Shown here: one piece after another, positions 1-7,769 of the stretch
Numbering within the stretch: position 1 is the stretch's first letter
Layout: each line of letters opens with the position of its first letter
From: GCA-2715645 sp042095375
Lineage (GTDB): Bacteria > Bacteroidota > Bacteroidia > Cytophagales > MED-G16
NCBI GenBank assembly: GCA_042095375.1
Contig: JBELBJ010000016.1
Span: 1 to 28,244 of the forward strand
Direction of reading: 5' to 3'
DNA length: 28,244 bases
Position numbers and translations under genes: made by a program
The notes under the pieces: model-generated
The model's database searches: none
What the model was told of the DNA's origin: nothing
Seen by the model: only the letters and a program-made list of their open reading frames with translations

Positions 1-67
1 GTATACATGGGTAAAAATTTAATTATTACGATTACTAAGATTTACTATTAAAGTTTTGATAATATCT

Positions 68-86
68 TTTCTGGAAATTTCAGAAA
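68..86. repeat. Short inverted repeat TTTCTG-N7-CAGAAA
   Basis: Six bases, TTTCTG (68-73), are followed by a 7-base spacer and the exact reverse complement CAGAAA (81-86). No T-run follows, so it is unlikely to be an intrinsic terminator for a plus-strand transcript. It could be chance in such AT-rich DNA. Confidence 0.3.
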
Positions 87-99
87 TCGTTTGAAGTGG

Positions 100-118
100 C
101 AATATTAGCACAATATTG
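100..118. repeat. Inverted repeat CAATATT-N5-AATATTG upstream of serS
   Basis: Perfect 7-base arms at 100-106 and 112-118 are separated by 5 bases, and the element ends about 73 bases before the serS start. Its size and symmetry would fit a dimeric regulator site. The low sequence complexity means it may be coincidental. Confidence 0.35.
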
Positions 119-191
119 TAAATATTTCAAATATATCTTCTTTTTTTTATTTATTTGTACTAGAAACAGAATAGAGACAAAATTCTAAATT

Positions 192-1460
192 ATGTTAGAA
201 ATTAAAAAAATAAGAAATAATAAAGATGAAATCATTCTTAGTTTATCAAAAAGGAATGTTAACAATATAAAATCAATCATTGATGATTTAATTAAAAACG
301 ATGATAAAAGAAAAAAAATTAAAAGTAAATACGATAATTTAAACAGTAAATATAATCTTTCTTCAAAAGAAATAGGTATAAATATTAAGGAAGGAAATAC
401 TTCTAAAATTGAAACTCTGAAATCAACGAATTCTAAAATTAAAGAAGAAATAAAAAAGATAAATAAAGATTTAAAATCTATTGAAAAAAAAATTTTTGAT
501 ATTCTAATTACCATACCAAATATTACTCATAAAAATGTTCCTAAAGGAAATAAAGAAGAAAGCAATGAAGTAATTTTTCAATCAAAATTATCTAAAATAG
601 AAACCCCATTAATTCCACATTGGGATTTAGTTAAAAAACATAAAATCATTGATTTTGAACTTGGAAATAAAATAACTGGTGCTGGTTTTCCAGTTTATAT
701 TAATAAAGGAGCAAAAATTCAGAGAGCTTTAATTAATTTCTTTTTGGATGAAGCTGTTAGAAAAGGCTATTTAGAAATACAACCCCCTATTCTAATTAAT
801 GAAAAATCAGGCTTTGGAACTGGACAAATTCCAGATAAAGAAGGTCAAATGTATAAGGTTGAAAATGAAAATCTATTTTTAATACCAACTGCAGAAGTTC
901 CAATTACAAACATATATCAAAATACAATCATAGATATAAAAGAAATACCAATAAAGAATGTAGCATACACACCATGTTTTAGAAAAGAAGCAGGATCATG
1001 GGGATCGCATGTTAGAGGTTTAAATAGATTACACCAATTTGATAAAGTTGAAATAGTTCAAATAGTTAGTCCAGAAAAATCTTATAATGTACTTAATGAT
1101 ATGTGTAATTACGTGGAGAGTTTACTTGAAAATCTAAAATTACCTTATAGAAAAATTAAATTATGTTCAGGAGATTTAGGGTTTACCTCAGCAATGACAT
1201 ATGATTTTGAAGTTTTCTCGCCAGGACAAAAAAAATGGCTTGAATGTAGTTCGGTTAGTAATTTCGAAACTTATCAATCCAATAGGGCTAATATAAAAAT
1301 AAAATTAGAAAATAAAAGTAAAGTTTTAGCGCATACCCTAAACGGGTCTGCGCTAGCTTTACCAAGAATATTAGCGTCAATTATTGAAAATAATCAATCA
1401 AATAATAAAATAAAAGTACCAAAAGTTTTAATCCCTTATACTGGTTTTGATGAAATATAA
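192..1460 (+). CDS. serS: Serine--tRNA ligase
   Basis: Class II aminoacyl-tRNA synthetase that charges tRNA-Ser with serine in the cytoplasm, and would also load tRNA-Sec if present. The first ~110 residues are lysine/glutamate-rich and helical, as expected of the antiparallel coiled-coil arm that contacts the tRNA long variable arm. The catalytic core is clear: motif 2 at about 261-290 contains FRKEAG and RGLNRLHQF, and motif 3 at about 382-398 contains NGSALALPR. The length of 422 aa is normal for the family. Translation starts at an ATG immediately after the AT-rich leader, and the reading frame shows the expected N-terminus. Its last bases overlap the start of the GNAT gene, suggesting translational coupling. 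Assignment is secure. Confidence 0.97.
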   Translation: MLEIKKIRNNKDEIILSLSKRNVNNIKSIIDDLIKNDDKRKKIKSKYDNLNSKYNLSSKEIGINIKEGNTSKIETLKSTNSKIKEEIKKINKDLKSIEKKIFDILITIPNITHKNVPKGNKEESNEVIFQSKLSKIETPLIPHWDLVKKHKIIDFELGNKITGAGFPVYINKGAKIQRALINFFLDEAVRKGYLEIQPPILINEKSGFGTGQIPDKEGQMYKVENENLFLIPTAEVPITNIYQNTIIDIKEIPIKNVAYTPCFRKEAGSWGSHVRGLNRLHQFDKVEIVQIVSPEKSYNVLNDMCNYVESLLENLKLPYRKIKLCSGDLGFTSAMTYDFEVFSPGQKKWLECSSVSNFETYQSNRANIKIKLENKSKVLAHTLNGSALALPRILASIIENNQSNNKIKVPKVLIPYTGFDEI

Positions 1461-1914
1461 TTTAGTAACAGTTAGGGAAGGAAAAGTTGAAGACCTACTA
1501 AATGTTTTTAATTTAATTAAAGAGCTTGCAGAATATGAGAATGCTCTAAATAAGATAAAAATAAATGCCAGGACCCTTGAAAAAGACGGATACGGAGAAA
1601 ACCCTCAGTTTAAAATTTTCGTTGCAGAGTACAATTCTAAAATAATTGGAATGGGCTTAGTCTACTTTAGATATTCAACTTGGAAAGGTAAAAGATTATA
1701 TTTAGAAGATCTTATAGTAAATAAAAAATATAGAAGACAGGAAATAGGAAAAAAATTGCTGAAAAGAATAATTAATTATGGTAAAAAAAGTTCATGTAGC
1801 GGTTTAATGCTACAAGTCCTAGATTGGAATGAAATTGGAATAAACTTTTACAAAAAATATGATTTTCAATTCGACAATCAGTGGTTAAATTGCTATTTAG
1901 ATTTTAAAAAATAA
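1450..1914 (+). CDS. GNAT-family N-acetyltransferase, diamine/spermidine acetyltransferase-like
   Basis: Predicted cytoplasmic acetyl-CoA-dependent N-acetyltransferase of 154 aa. The order of conserved blocks resembles the spermidine/spermine N1-acetyltransferase (SSAT) branch: a VREG...DLLNVFNLIKELAEYE start, a DGYGENPQF block near residue 38, LYLEDLIV near 75, a YRRQEIGKKLL acetyl-CoA loop near 86, and WNEIGINFYKKYDF near 122. The substrate (polyamine, thialysine or another amine) cannot be fixed from sequence. I chose the ATG at 1450; a TTG lies one codon upstream. Both lie inside the end of serS, giving an 11-base overlap from the ATG. crtI follows after about 10 bases, so the three genes may be one transcript. 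Confidence 0.85.
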   Translation: MKYNLVTVREGKVEDLLNVFNLIKELAEYENALNKIKINARTLEKDGYGENPQFKIFVAEYNSKIIGMGLVYFRYSTWKGKRLYLEDLIVNKKYRRQEIGKKLLKRIINYGKKSSCSGLMLQVLDWNEIGINFYKKYDFQFDNQWLNCYLDFKK

Positions 1915-1924
1915 ATATATTAAT

Positions 1925-3415
1925 TTGAAAAAATTATCAAGTAAAAAACTAAATATTTGTGTAGTTGGAGCTGGTTTTGCAGGAATTTCTGCTGCTACAA
2001 ATTTAGCTCATTATGGTCATAATGTATTTGTTGTAGAAAAAAATTCTGATTTTGGCGGAAGAGCTAGAAAACTGAAAGCTAAAGGGTTCACGTTTGATAT
2101 GGGCCCATCCTGGTATTGGATGCCCGATGTGTTTGAAAGGCACTTTGAAATTAACGGTGAAAAAATACAAGATTATTTAAAACTAAAAAGATTAAATCCA
2201 TCTTACAAAATATTTTTTTCAGATACACATAAAGTTTCACTACCAGTTGAATTTAATGATGTAAAAAAAATTTTTGAAAAATATGAGAAAGGAAGTGGAA
2301 AAAATCTTACAAGATTTTTAAAAGATGCAGAAAAAAAATATGAAATAGGAATGAACAAATTCGTTCGTAAACCTAGTAAATCTATTTTTGAATTTTTCAA
2401 TAAAGATATAATTACCGGTCTATTAAAAATGGATCTATTTAAATCGATGCATTCACATATAAGAAAATTTTTTAAAAATAAATTTTTAATAAAAATTATT
2501 GAATTTCCACTTCTATTTTTAGGAGCTACACCTAAGAATACTCCAGCTCTTTATAGTTTAATGAATTATGCTGATATCAAATTAGGAACATGGTATCCTG
2601 ATGGAGGAATGCATAAAATTATTGAAGCAATGATTTCTTTAGCTAAAAAAAAAGGAGTTATTTTTTATTCAAAAAATGAGGTAAAATCATTCCAAATTAA
2701 TGATAAAAGAATTGTAAAAGTAGAAACCAACAAAAAATTGTTTGATGTAGATATTGTACTATCAGGAGCAGACTATCATCACACAGAACAAAAATTATTA
2801 CCTCCTAAATACAGAAATTATTCCTCTAAATATTGGGATAAAAAGACAATGTCTCCATCATCTCTATTATTTTATTTAGGAACCAATAAAAAACTTAAAA
2901 ATATTGAACATCATTGTTTATTTTTCGATAGAGATTTTGATCAACATGCAAAAGATATTTATGAATTTCCTCAATGGCCTGAAGAACCCTTATTTTATGG
3001 TTCATTTTCATCAAAAAGTGATAATTCAGTAAGCCCTAAGGGGTGTGAAAATATTGTTTTACTGGTTCCAATAGCTCCTAATTTAAAAGATTCTGATACT
3101 ATTCGAGAAAGATATTATAATATGATTATGGATAGATTAGAAAAATTAACAAATCAAAGTATTAAAAAACATGTGATATTTAAAAAGAGTTATTGTATCA
3201 ATAATTTTAAAAAAGATTATAATTCTTTTAGAGGAAATGCATATGGTCTAGCAAATACACTATTTCAAACTGCAATTTTTAAACCATCAATCAAAAATAA
3301 AAAATTAAATAATTTGTATTATTGTGGACAATTAACAGTTCCAGGACCTGGCGTTCCACCTTCAATCATTTCTGGGGAAGTGGCTGCTAAAGAAATAATT
3401 AGAGATTTTAAATAA
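1925..3415 (+). CDS. crtI: Phytoene desaturase (carotene desaturase/isomerase family)
   Basis: FAD-dependent desaturase that would convert colourless phytoene to lycopene at the inner membrane. The N-terminal dinucleotide-binding fold is seen at about 11-40 (GAGFAG at 15-20, then VVEKN), followed by FGGRARKL and FDMGPSWYWMPDVF. The C-terminus (465-496) has the signature YYCGQLTVPGPGVPPS followed by an IISGEVAAKEI helix, typical of CrtI. 496 aa is full length. The start is a TTG at 1925, because the Rossmann strand begins 10 residues later and there is no upstream ATG in frame. crtB, the cyclase gene and crtZ lie 2-6 kb downstream, supporting phytoene as substrate rather than another polyene. 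Its end lies 5 bases from the end of the opposing bestrophin-like gene. Confidence 0.94.
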   Translation: MKKLSSKKLNICVVGAGFAGISAATNLAHYGHNVFVVEKNSDFGGRARKLKAKGFTFDMGPSWYWMPDVFERHFEINGEKIQDYLKLKRLNPSYKIFFSDTHKVSLPVEFNDVKKIFEKYEKGSGKNLTRFLKDAEKKYEIGMNKFVRKPSKSIFEFFNKDIITGLLKMDLFKSMHSHIRKFFKNKFLIKIIEFPLLFLGATPKNTPALYSLMNYADIKLGTWYPDGGMHKIIEAMISLAKKKGVIFYSKNEVKSFQINDKRIVKVETNKKLFDVDIVLSGADYHHTEQKLLPPKYRNYSSKYWDKKTMSPSSLLFYLGTNKKLKNIEHHCLFFDRDFDQHAKDIYEFPQWPEEPLFYGSFSSKSDNSVSPKGCENIVLLVPIAPNLKDSDTIRERYYNMIMDRLEKLTNQSIKKHVIFKKSYCINNFKKDYNSFRGNAYGLANTLFQTAIFKPSIKNKKLNNLYYCGQLTVPGPGVPPSIISGEVAAKEIIRDFK

Positions 3416-3420
3416 CTATT

Positions 3421-4224
3421 TCAATAATCTAGTTTATACATATCTAGCATAACATCATCAAGTCCTTCATTATCAAATGGATCTTCAATTTGTTCTTGAA
3501 CGTTATAAAGAGATATTAAGATAAATGATATAATAACATTTAGTCCGTAAACAACAAAAGGATGGTATGCCCCTTCAACAACAGTACTAAAAATTTCACC
3601 AGAAGAACTTATTATTTCCCCACCTCCTGTTTCTATATTGTACATTAAAGTTGGAGCATAATAAAATGGAAAAACATAAATGAATAATTCACAATAAGCT
3701 CTAATACTCTGAGGAGTTCTATGAAATTTGATGGAAATAGTATTTTCAATTCCCATAAGAACATCTCTCATATATCTATAAACTCTTAAGGACAACCCTC
3801 TTCCTAAAGATTCCTTATGCTTTTCAACCATAATCTTAATATTACCTATATTTTTATTTAAATCTGTTCTGTCATTTGATTGAGAGCTTAGAAAAGCAAT
3901 TAAAGAAATTTTAATTTTTTTAATACCTTCATAGATTTCATCCTTGGTTTTTTCTGGCATATCTCTAGCTTGAGTAAAAGAATAATATATAGTTGCCAAG
4001 GCAGCTTTAGTTCTGGATAAATGCTCTAAAGATTTATCTCTTCTTTGAAAAGCACTCCCTAAAGTAAATACCAGAGGAAAAACGACAGCTACTGAAATTA
4101 AAGTTAAATCTAAATTAAATCTAAAATCGTATTTATATGAAAGCCACGTTGCAATAAATGATATGATTATTGATATTAGTGTTCTATAATTTAAGGCACT
4201 TGTATATTTTGAATAAACGGACAT
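3421..4224 (-). CDS. Bestrophin-like membrane protein (putative anion channel)
   Basis: Predicted inner-membrane protein of 267 aa. Hydrophobic segments are at about 14-30, 38-58, 180-200 and 222-242, the four-helix layout of bacterial bestrophins (UPF0187). Family-like features are a GSAFQRRDKSLEHLSRTKAA stretch at about 56-75 (where bestrophins have a GFRNN..Y.R segment), an HRTPQSIRAY...FIYVFPFYYAP block before helix 3, and a C-terminal acidic EQIEDPFDNEGLDD (244-257) matching the bestrophin EDPFG/D signature. Bestrophins form pentameric anion channels; selectivity here is unknown. It lies reversed between crtI and the rest of the carotenoid genes, divergent from the CotH-like gene with a 47-base gap. 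The family call is fairly sure; the link to carotenoids is only positional. Confidence 0.75.
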   Translation of the reverse strand: MSVYSKYTSALNYRTLISIIISFIATWLSYKYDFRFNLDLTLISVAVVFPLVFTLGSAFQRRDKSLEHLSRTKAALATIYYSFTQARDMPEKTKDEIYEGIKKIKISLIAFLSSQSNDRTDLNKNIGNIKIMVEKHKESLGRGLSLRVYRYMRDVLMGIENTISIKFHRTPQSIRAYCELFIYVFPFYYAPTLMYNIETGGGEIISSSGEIFSTVVEGAYHPFVVYGLNVIISFILISLYNVQEQIEDPFDNEGLDDVMLDMYKLDY

Positions 4225-4237
4225 TTGATTACTTTTG
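4208..4237 (+). promoter_or_regulatory. Predicted Bacteroidota-type promoter for the CotH-like gene and downstream crt genes
   Basis: TTTG at 4208-4211 and TACTTTTG at 4230-4237 are separated by 18 bases, close to the Bacteroidota sigma factor consensus (-33 TTTG, -7 TAnnTTTG). Transcription would begin roughly 7 bases after the -7 element, about 28 bases before the ATG at 4272. The -33 part lies inside the start of the divergent bestrophin-like gene. This is the best promoter match in the window. Confidence 0.5.
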
Positions 4238-4271
4238 TCTAAACTTAATTTTATTTAAATCTAAAAAAACT

Positions 4272-5306
4272 ATGACTAATACTTACAAAAAATTAATAAA
4301 TCTTTTTAATTTTTTTATCCTTTTCACATTTTTATCTTATAACCTATTTAGTCAAGAGTCTAGATTATTCGATAAACCCTTTAATATGAAATTGGATTTT
4401 AATATGGATTTCAAAGATCTTCAAAAAAACACTAACGATACTAGTTTTATTAAGACCGTAATCAATTATTCTATAGATGGTGAAGAAATGCTTTCTATAC
4501 CTACAAAGATAAGAGCTAGAGGAAATTTTAGGAGAAAAATTTGTTATTTCAAACCAATAAAAATTAAGATTAAAAAGAAAGATGCAGAAAACACTATTTT
4601 TAAAGGAGCACGAACTCTTAAACTTGTTTTACCTTGTCAAAATGAAAGTGGAAATAATGAATTAGTCTACAAAGAACTAATGTGTTATGAAATGTTTGAA
4701 AAACTTTCCAAAATTCATTTAAAAACTCAACCTGTAGATTTAACTATCCATGAAAAAAAAGGAAAAAAGATTATTGACCATAATATTTTTGGATTTTTGA
4801 TTGAAGATGATAATAAATTAGCAGATAGACATAATGCAAAAAAGTATCCCAGTAATAGAAGAGTTAGTCCATTATCAATTTCAGATTCTTCTGCAGTAAA
4901 TTTTGCAATTTTTGAATATATGATAGGCAATACTGATTGGTCTATGGTCTATCAACATAATGTTGAGATGTTATATCTTAATTCAGCTGCTTTTTCGATA
5001 CCATATGACTTTGATCATAGTGGAATAGTAAACGCATACTATGCAAAACCAAATCCTATGCTAAATATTAGAAGTGTAAGAGACAGAATTTACAGAGGTA
5101 TGTGTAGAAAAGATCCTTTAATTTTTGAAAAAATGAGACAATATTATGTCACAAAAATTGATGATCTTAGCTCAGTTTTAGAAAAATACAAAGGAAAAAT
5201 TTCTGATAAAGAATATTCAAGAATTAATGAATATCTTGGAGAATTCTTTGAAATGGTAAATTCCAAAGAACTATTTGATAAAAATATTTCATCTAAATGT
5301 AGATAA
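4272..5306 (+). CDS. Exported CotH/kinase-fold-like protein of unknown function
   Basis: 344 aa if begun at the ATG at 4272. This start gives a clean signal peptide (about 1-28, ending LFSQ) and fits the predicted promoter; an open frame extends further upstream but begins inside the divergent gene. Conserved-looking blocks are RARGNFRRKICYFKP near 79-93, LKLVLPCQ near 115, MIGNTDWSM...HNV near 217-228 and IPYDFDHSGIVNAYYA near 242-258, followed by RDRIYRGMCR. The HN and DFD-type blocks recall the catalytic H/N and metal-binding Asp of CotH-like atypical kinases. I recognise a family of uncharacterised bacterial proteins with this pattern but no known activity. It lies directly upstream of crtB and may be co-transcribed with it. 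The kinase fold is an inference. Confidence 0.6.
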   Translation: MTNTYKKLINLFNFFILFTFLSYNLFSQESRLFDKPFNMKLDFNMDFKDLQKNTNDTSFIKTVINYSIDGEEMLSIPTKIRARGNFRRKICYFKPIKIKIKKKDAENTIFKGARTLKLVLPCQNESGNNELVYKELMCYEMFEKLSKIHLKTQPVDLTIHEKKGKKIIDHNIFGFLIEDDNKLADRHNAKKYPSNRRVSPLSISDSSAVNFAIFEYMIGNTDWSMVYQHNVEMLYLNSAAFSIPYDFDHSGIVNAYYAKPNPMLNIRSVRDRIYRGMCRKDPLIFEKMRQYYVTKIDDLSSVLEKYKGKISDKEYSRINEYLGEFFEMVNSKELFDKNISSKCR

Positions 5307-5353
5307 AGTATTTTTATCAAATAAATTAAATAAGATTAACACTGGAATCTCAA

Positions 5354-6184
5354 ATTAATTTATTTAATAGTAATTCTTTCGACTGTAGTAAAGTCACTAC
5401 AAGAAACTATAGTACTTCTTTCACATTGGGAATTAAGACTCTCAATAAAAAGTTTCATAAACCTATATATGCAATATATGGTTTTGTAAGATTTGCAGAT
5501 GAAATAGTTGATAGTTTTTATAATCAAAACCAAAAAAATCTTTTGCTAGAATTTAAAAAAGAAACGTATAACTCTATCAAAAGAAAAATAAGTTTAAATC
5601 CGATTCTTAATTCCTTTCAGATATGTGTTAACAAATATAAAATTCCTATGGACTTAATTGATTCGTTTTTATATAGTATGGAAATGGATTTAAATAAAAA
5701 GAAATATAATAAACTTAATTACGAAAGGTATATTTATGGATCTGCAGAAGTTGTTGGATTGATGTGTTTAAAAATATTCTGTAAAAAAGAGTCGGAATAT
5801 AAATCTTTAAAAAAATACGCTAAAAGTTTAGGTTCTGCATTTCAAAAAATTAATTTTTTAAGAGATTTAAAAAGTGATTATAAAGACAGGGGAAGATTAT
5901 ATTTTCCAAATTTGAATTACTTAACCTTGAGCAATAAAGAAAAAAAAACTATAGAAAAAAATATTTTAAAAGATTTTAGTAATGGATTAATTGGAATTAA
6001 AAAATTACCAAGAGGTGCAAAATTTGGTGTTTATTTAACTTACAATTATTATTTAAAGCTTTTCAGTAAAATATCTAATTTAGATGTTGAAATAATTAAA
6101 CAAAAAAGAATACGAATTTCTAATTTTCATAAATTCATAGTTTTTATTAGATCATTTGTATTGGTAAAATTAAATTTGATTTAA
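5354..6184 (+). CDS. crtB: Phytoene synthase, probably initiating at an ATT codon
   Basis: Condenses two GGPP molecules to phytoene, the first committed carotenoid step. With a start at 5354 the protein is 276 aa. Both Asp-rich Mg-diphosphate motifs are present: DEIVD (49-53) within the conserved block IYAIYGFVRFADEIVDSF, and DLKSD (171-175) within NFLRDLKSDYKDRGRLYFP. The essential STSF motif is at 20-23. The first usual start codon is a TTG at 5426, but that would remove STSF and the preceding CSKVTTRNY block found at the N-terminus of flavobacterial CrtB. The frame is open back to a stop at 5327-5329 with no ATG, GTG or TTG; ATT at 5354 lies where homologues begin, and CTG at 5342 is the alternative. 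The stop codon directly abuts the ATG of the cyclase gene. Confidence 0.9.
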   Translation: MNLFNSNSFDCSKVTTRNYSTSFTLGIKTLNKKFHKPIYAIYGFVRFADEIVDSFYNQNQKNLLLEFKKETYNSIKRKISLNPILNSFQICVNKYKIPMDLIDSFLYSMEMDLNKKKYNKLNYERYIYGSAEVVGLMCLKIFCKKESEYKSLKKYAKSLGSAFQKINFLRDLKSDYKDRGRLYFPNLNYLTLSNKEKKTIEKNILKDFSNGLIGIKKLPRGAKFGVYLTYNYYLKLFSKISNLDVEIIKQKRIRISNFHKFIVFIRSFVLVKLNLI

Positions 6185-6892
6185 ATGAGTTTATATTTTA
6201 TTGTACTGATCTTCACAATTTCTTTTCCACTTGCAGCTTCCTGGGATTCAAGATTCAAATATTTTTCTAAAATAAAAGCATTGATTCCATCATTTACATT
6301 AACTGCAGTTTTTTTTATTCCATGGGATATTGTTTTTACAAAAAATAAAATATGGGGATTCAATAAAATACATATTTCAAATATTAATTTTTTTGATATG
6401 CCAATTGAAGAATGGCTTTTTTTCTTTGTTATCCCTTATTCCTGCTTATTTATTTATGAAAGTGTTAAGTACTTTTTTGATTTAAAAAAAATTAATAATT
6501 TTTCTAGAAAACTATTTTTAATAGTTGCAATCTTATTATTAGTAGTTGCTGCAATGAACCCTAATAAGAGTTATACATTTTGGAATTTTCTTTTCTGTGG
6601 TACTTTTATGATTATAGTTGTTCCTTTATTAAAATTTAAAAATTATGGTGATTTTTTAATTAGCTATTTGTTTACACTTCTTCCATTTTTTGTTGTAAAT
6701 GGCATTCTCACTGATGGAGATTTTGATTTTTTATTTGAAACCAATCCAGTTGTATGGTATAATAATTCAGAAAACTTATCAATAAGAATTGTAACTATCC
6801 CAATTGAAGATCTTTTTTATTGGTTACTATTGTTTTTTATGAATGTGAGTTTTTATGAGAAATTTCTTAACAAATTAAAATTAAATTCGTAA
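6185..6892 (+). CDS. Lycopene cyclase, fused CrtYc-CrtYd type
   Basis: Integral membrane enzyme predicted to cyclise both ends of lycopene to beta-carotene. The 235-aa protein has about six or seven hydrophobic helices and two internal repeats of the heterodimeric CrtYc/CrtYd type, each with the signature acidic motif: PIEEW at 73-77 (preceded by FFDM) and PIED at 206-209 (preceded by RIVTI). This is the lycopene cyclase-domain family common in flavobacteria and archaea, unrelated to FAD-dependent CrtY. The ATG follows the crtB stop with no gap, which implies coupled translation. ispH follows after 22 bases. Assignment is strong; whether both ends are cyclised is inferred from the presence of crtZ. 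Confidence 0.92.
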   Translation: MSLYFIVLIFTISFPLAASWDSRFKYFSKIKALIPSFTLTAVFFIPWDIVFTKNKIWGFNKIHISNINFFDMPIEEWLFFFVIPYSCLFIYESVKYFFDLKKINNFSRKLFLIVAILLLVVAAMNPNKSYTFWNFLFCGTFMIIVVPLLKFKNYGDFLISYLFTLLPFFVVNGILTDGDFDFLFETNPVVWYNNSENLSIRIVTIPIEDLFYWLLLFFMNVSFYEKFLNKLKLNS

Positions 6893-6914
6893 TCATTTAA
6901 CTTTACATTCTATT

Positions 6915-7760
6915 ATGAAAAATCTAAAAGTAAAAATAGATGACAATTCAGGGTTTTGTTTTGGAGTAGAATTTGCTATTGAGATGGCTGAAGATATTTT
7001 AGAAACTGATAAAGAATTATATTGTCTTGGTGACATTGTTCATAATGATATGGAGGTAGAAAGATTAGAGAAAATGGGATTGGTAATAATTAATAATAAT
7101 GATTTAAAAAATATAAAAAATTCAAAAGTCTTAATTAGAGCTCATGGCGAACCCCCTTCAACATATGAGTTAGCTGTAAAAAATAGTCTAACATTAATTG
7201 ATGCATCCTGCCCAGTTGTCCTTAAGCTTCAAAATAGAATTAAAAAATCTTATGACAAAAAAGAAGCCATATACATTTATGGAAAACATGGACACCCTGA
7301 GGTAAAAGGATTAAGGGGCCAAACTAAAGAGGATGCTGTAATCTTTCAAGATATTTCTGAATTAGATTTTAATAAAATGCCAAAACAAATAACTCTATAT
7401 ACACAGACTACAAAAAGTAAGGATAAATACTATGAAATTGTTAAAATATTAAAAAAAGAAGGGATTGAAGTTAATGCTCATGATACTCTTTGTAGGCAAG
7501 TAAGTAATAGAGATACACAATTGAAAGACTTTTCCCTTGGGTTTGATAAAATTGTTTTTGTTTCCGGAACAAAATCGTCAAATGGAAATGTTCTTTATAA
7601 TGTTTGTAAGTCAAATAATAAAAATTCTCATTTTGTTTCTAGTGCAAAAGAAATAAAAAATGAATGGTTTAATAATAATGAATCTGTTGGAATTTGTGGA
7701 GCAACATCTACTCCTATGTGGTTAATGGAAGATATTAAAAGTCAAATTTTAACATTATAA
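6915..7760 (+). CDS. ispH: 4-hydroxy-3-methylbut-2-enyl diphosphate reductase
   Basis: Last enzyme of the MEP pathway: an iron-sulfur protein that reduces HMBPP to IPP and DMAPP. The cluster ligands are visible as C15 (FCFGVE), C99 (DASCPVV) and C193 (DTLCRQVSNR). HMBPP-binding motifs are also present: RAHGEPP near 76, YGKHGHPEVKGLRGQ near 118, and GTKSSNG near 215. A fourth cysteine (C261) sits in ICGATSTP near the C-terminus. 281 aa is normal for the family. The gene lies between the lycopene cyclase and hydroxylase genes, so it probably shares their transcript and would raise isoprenoid supply when carotenoids are made. Another MEP gene, ispF, is about 9 kb downstream on the other strand. 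Confidence 0.96.
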   Translation: MKNLKVKIDDNSGFCFGVEFAIEMAEDILETDKELYCLGDIVHNDMEVERLEKMGLVIINNNDLKNIKNSKVLIRAHGEPPSTYELAVKNSLTLIDASCPVVLKLQNRIKKSYDKKEAIYIYGKHGHPEVKGLRGQTKEDAVIFQDISELDFNKMPKQITLYTQTTKSKDKYYEIVKILKKEGIEVNAHDTLCRQVSNRDTQLKDFSLGFDKIVFVSGTKSSNGNVLYNVCKSNNKNSHFVSSAKEIKNEWFNNNESVGICGATSTPMWLMEDIKSQILTL

Positions 7761-7769
7761 TTGATAATT

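Larger units (their letters stand above)
1..191. other. Intergenic region upstream of serS
   Basis: No coding region is supported here on either strand. The stretch is AT-rich and holds two short inverted repeats, listed separately, plus a T-rich run at about 139-155. It probably carries the promoter of the serS-GNAT-crtI unit. I could not find a full TAnnTTTG element, only a degenerate match (TATTTATTTG) near 149-158. Confidence 0.5.

Noticed and set aside
185..514. Minus-strand open frame across the serS start
   Set aside because: It is antisense to the serS coiled-coil region; long A-runs give phenylalanine/leucine-rich shadow frames.
4170..4271. Upstream extension of the CotH-like gene to an ATG at 4170
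   Set aside because: The extension would overlap the divergent bestrophin-like gene and the predicted promoter, and would put 34 residues before a good signal peptide.
5302..5318. GATAAA-GTATT-TTTATC hairpin at the end of the CotH-like gene, as a terminator before crtB
   Set aside because: It overlaps the stop codon, is short and A-T rich, and lacks a clean T-run; I could not separate it from chance.
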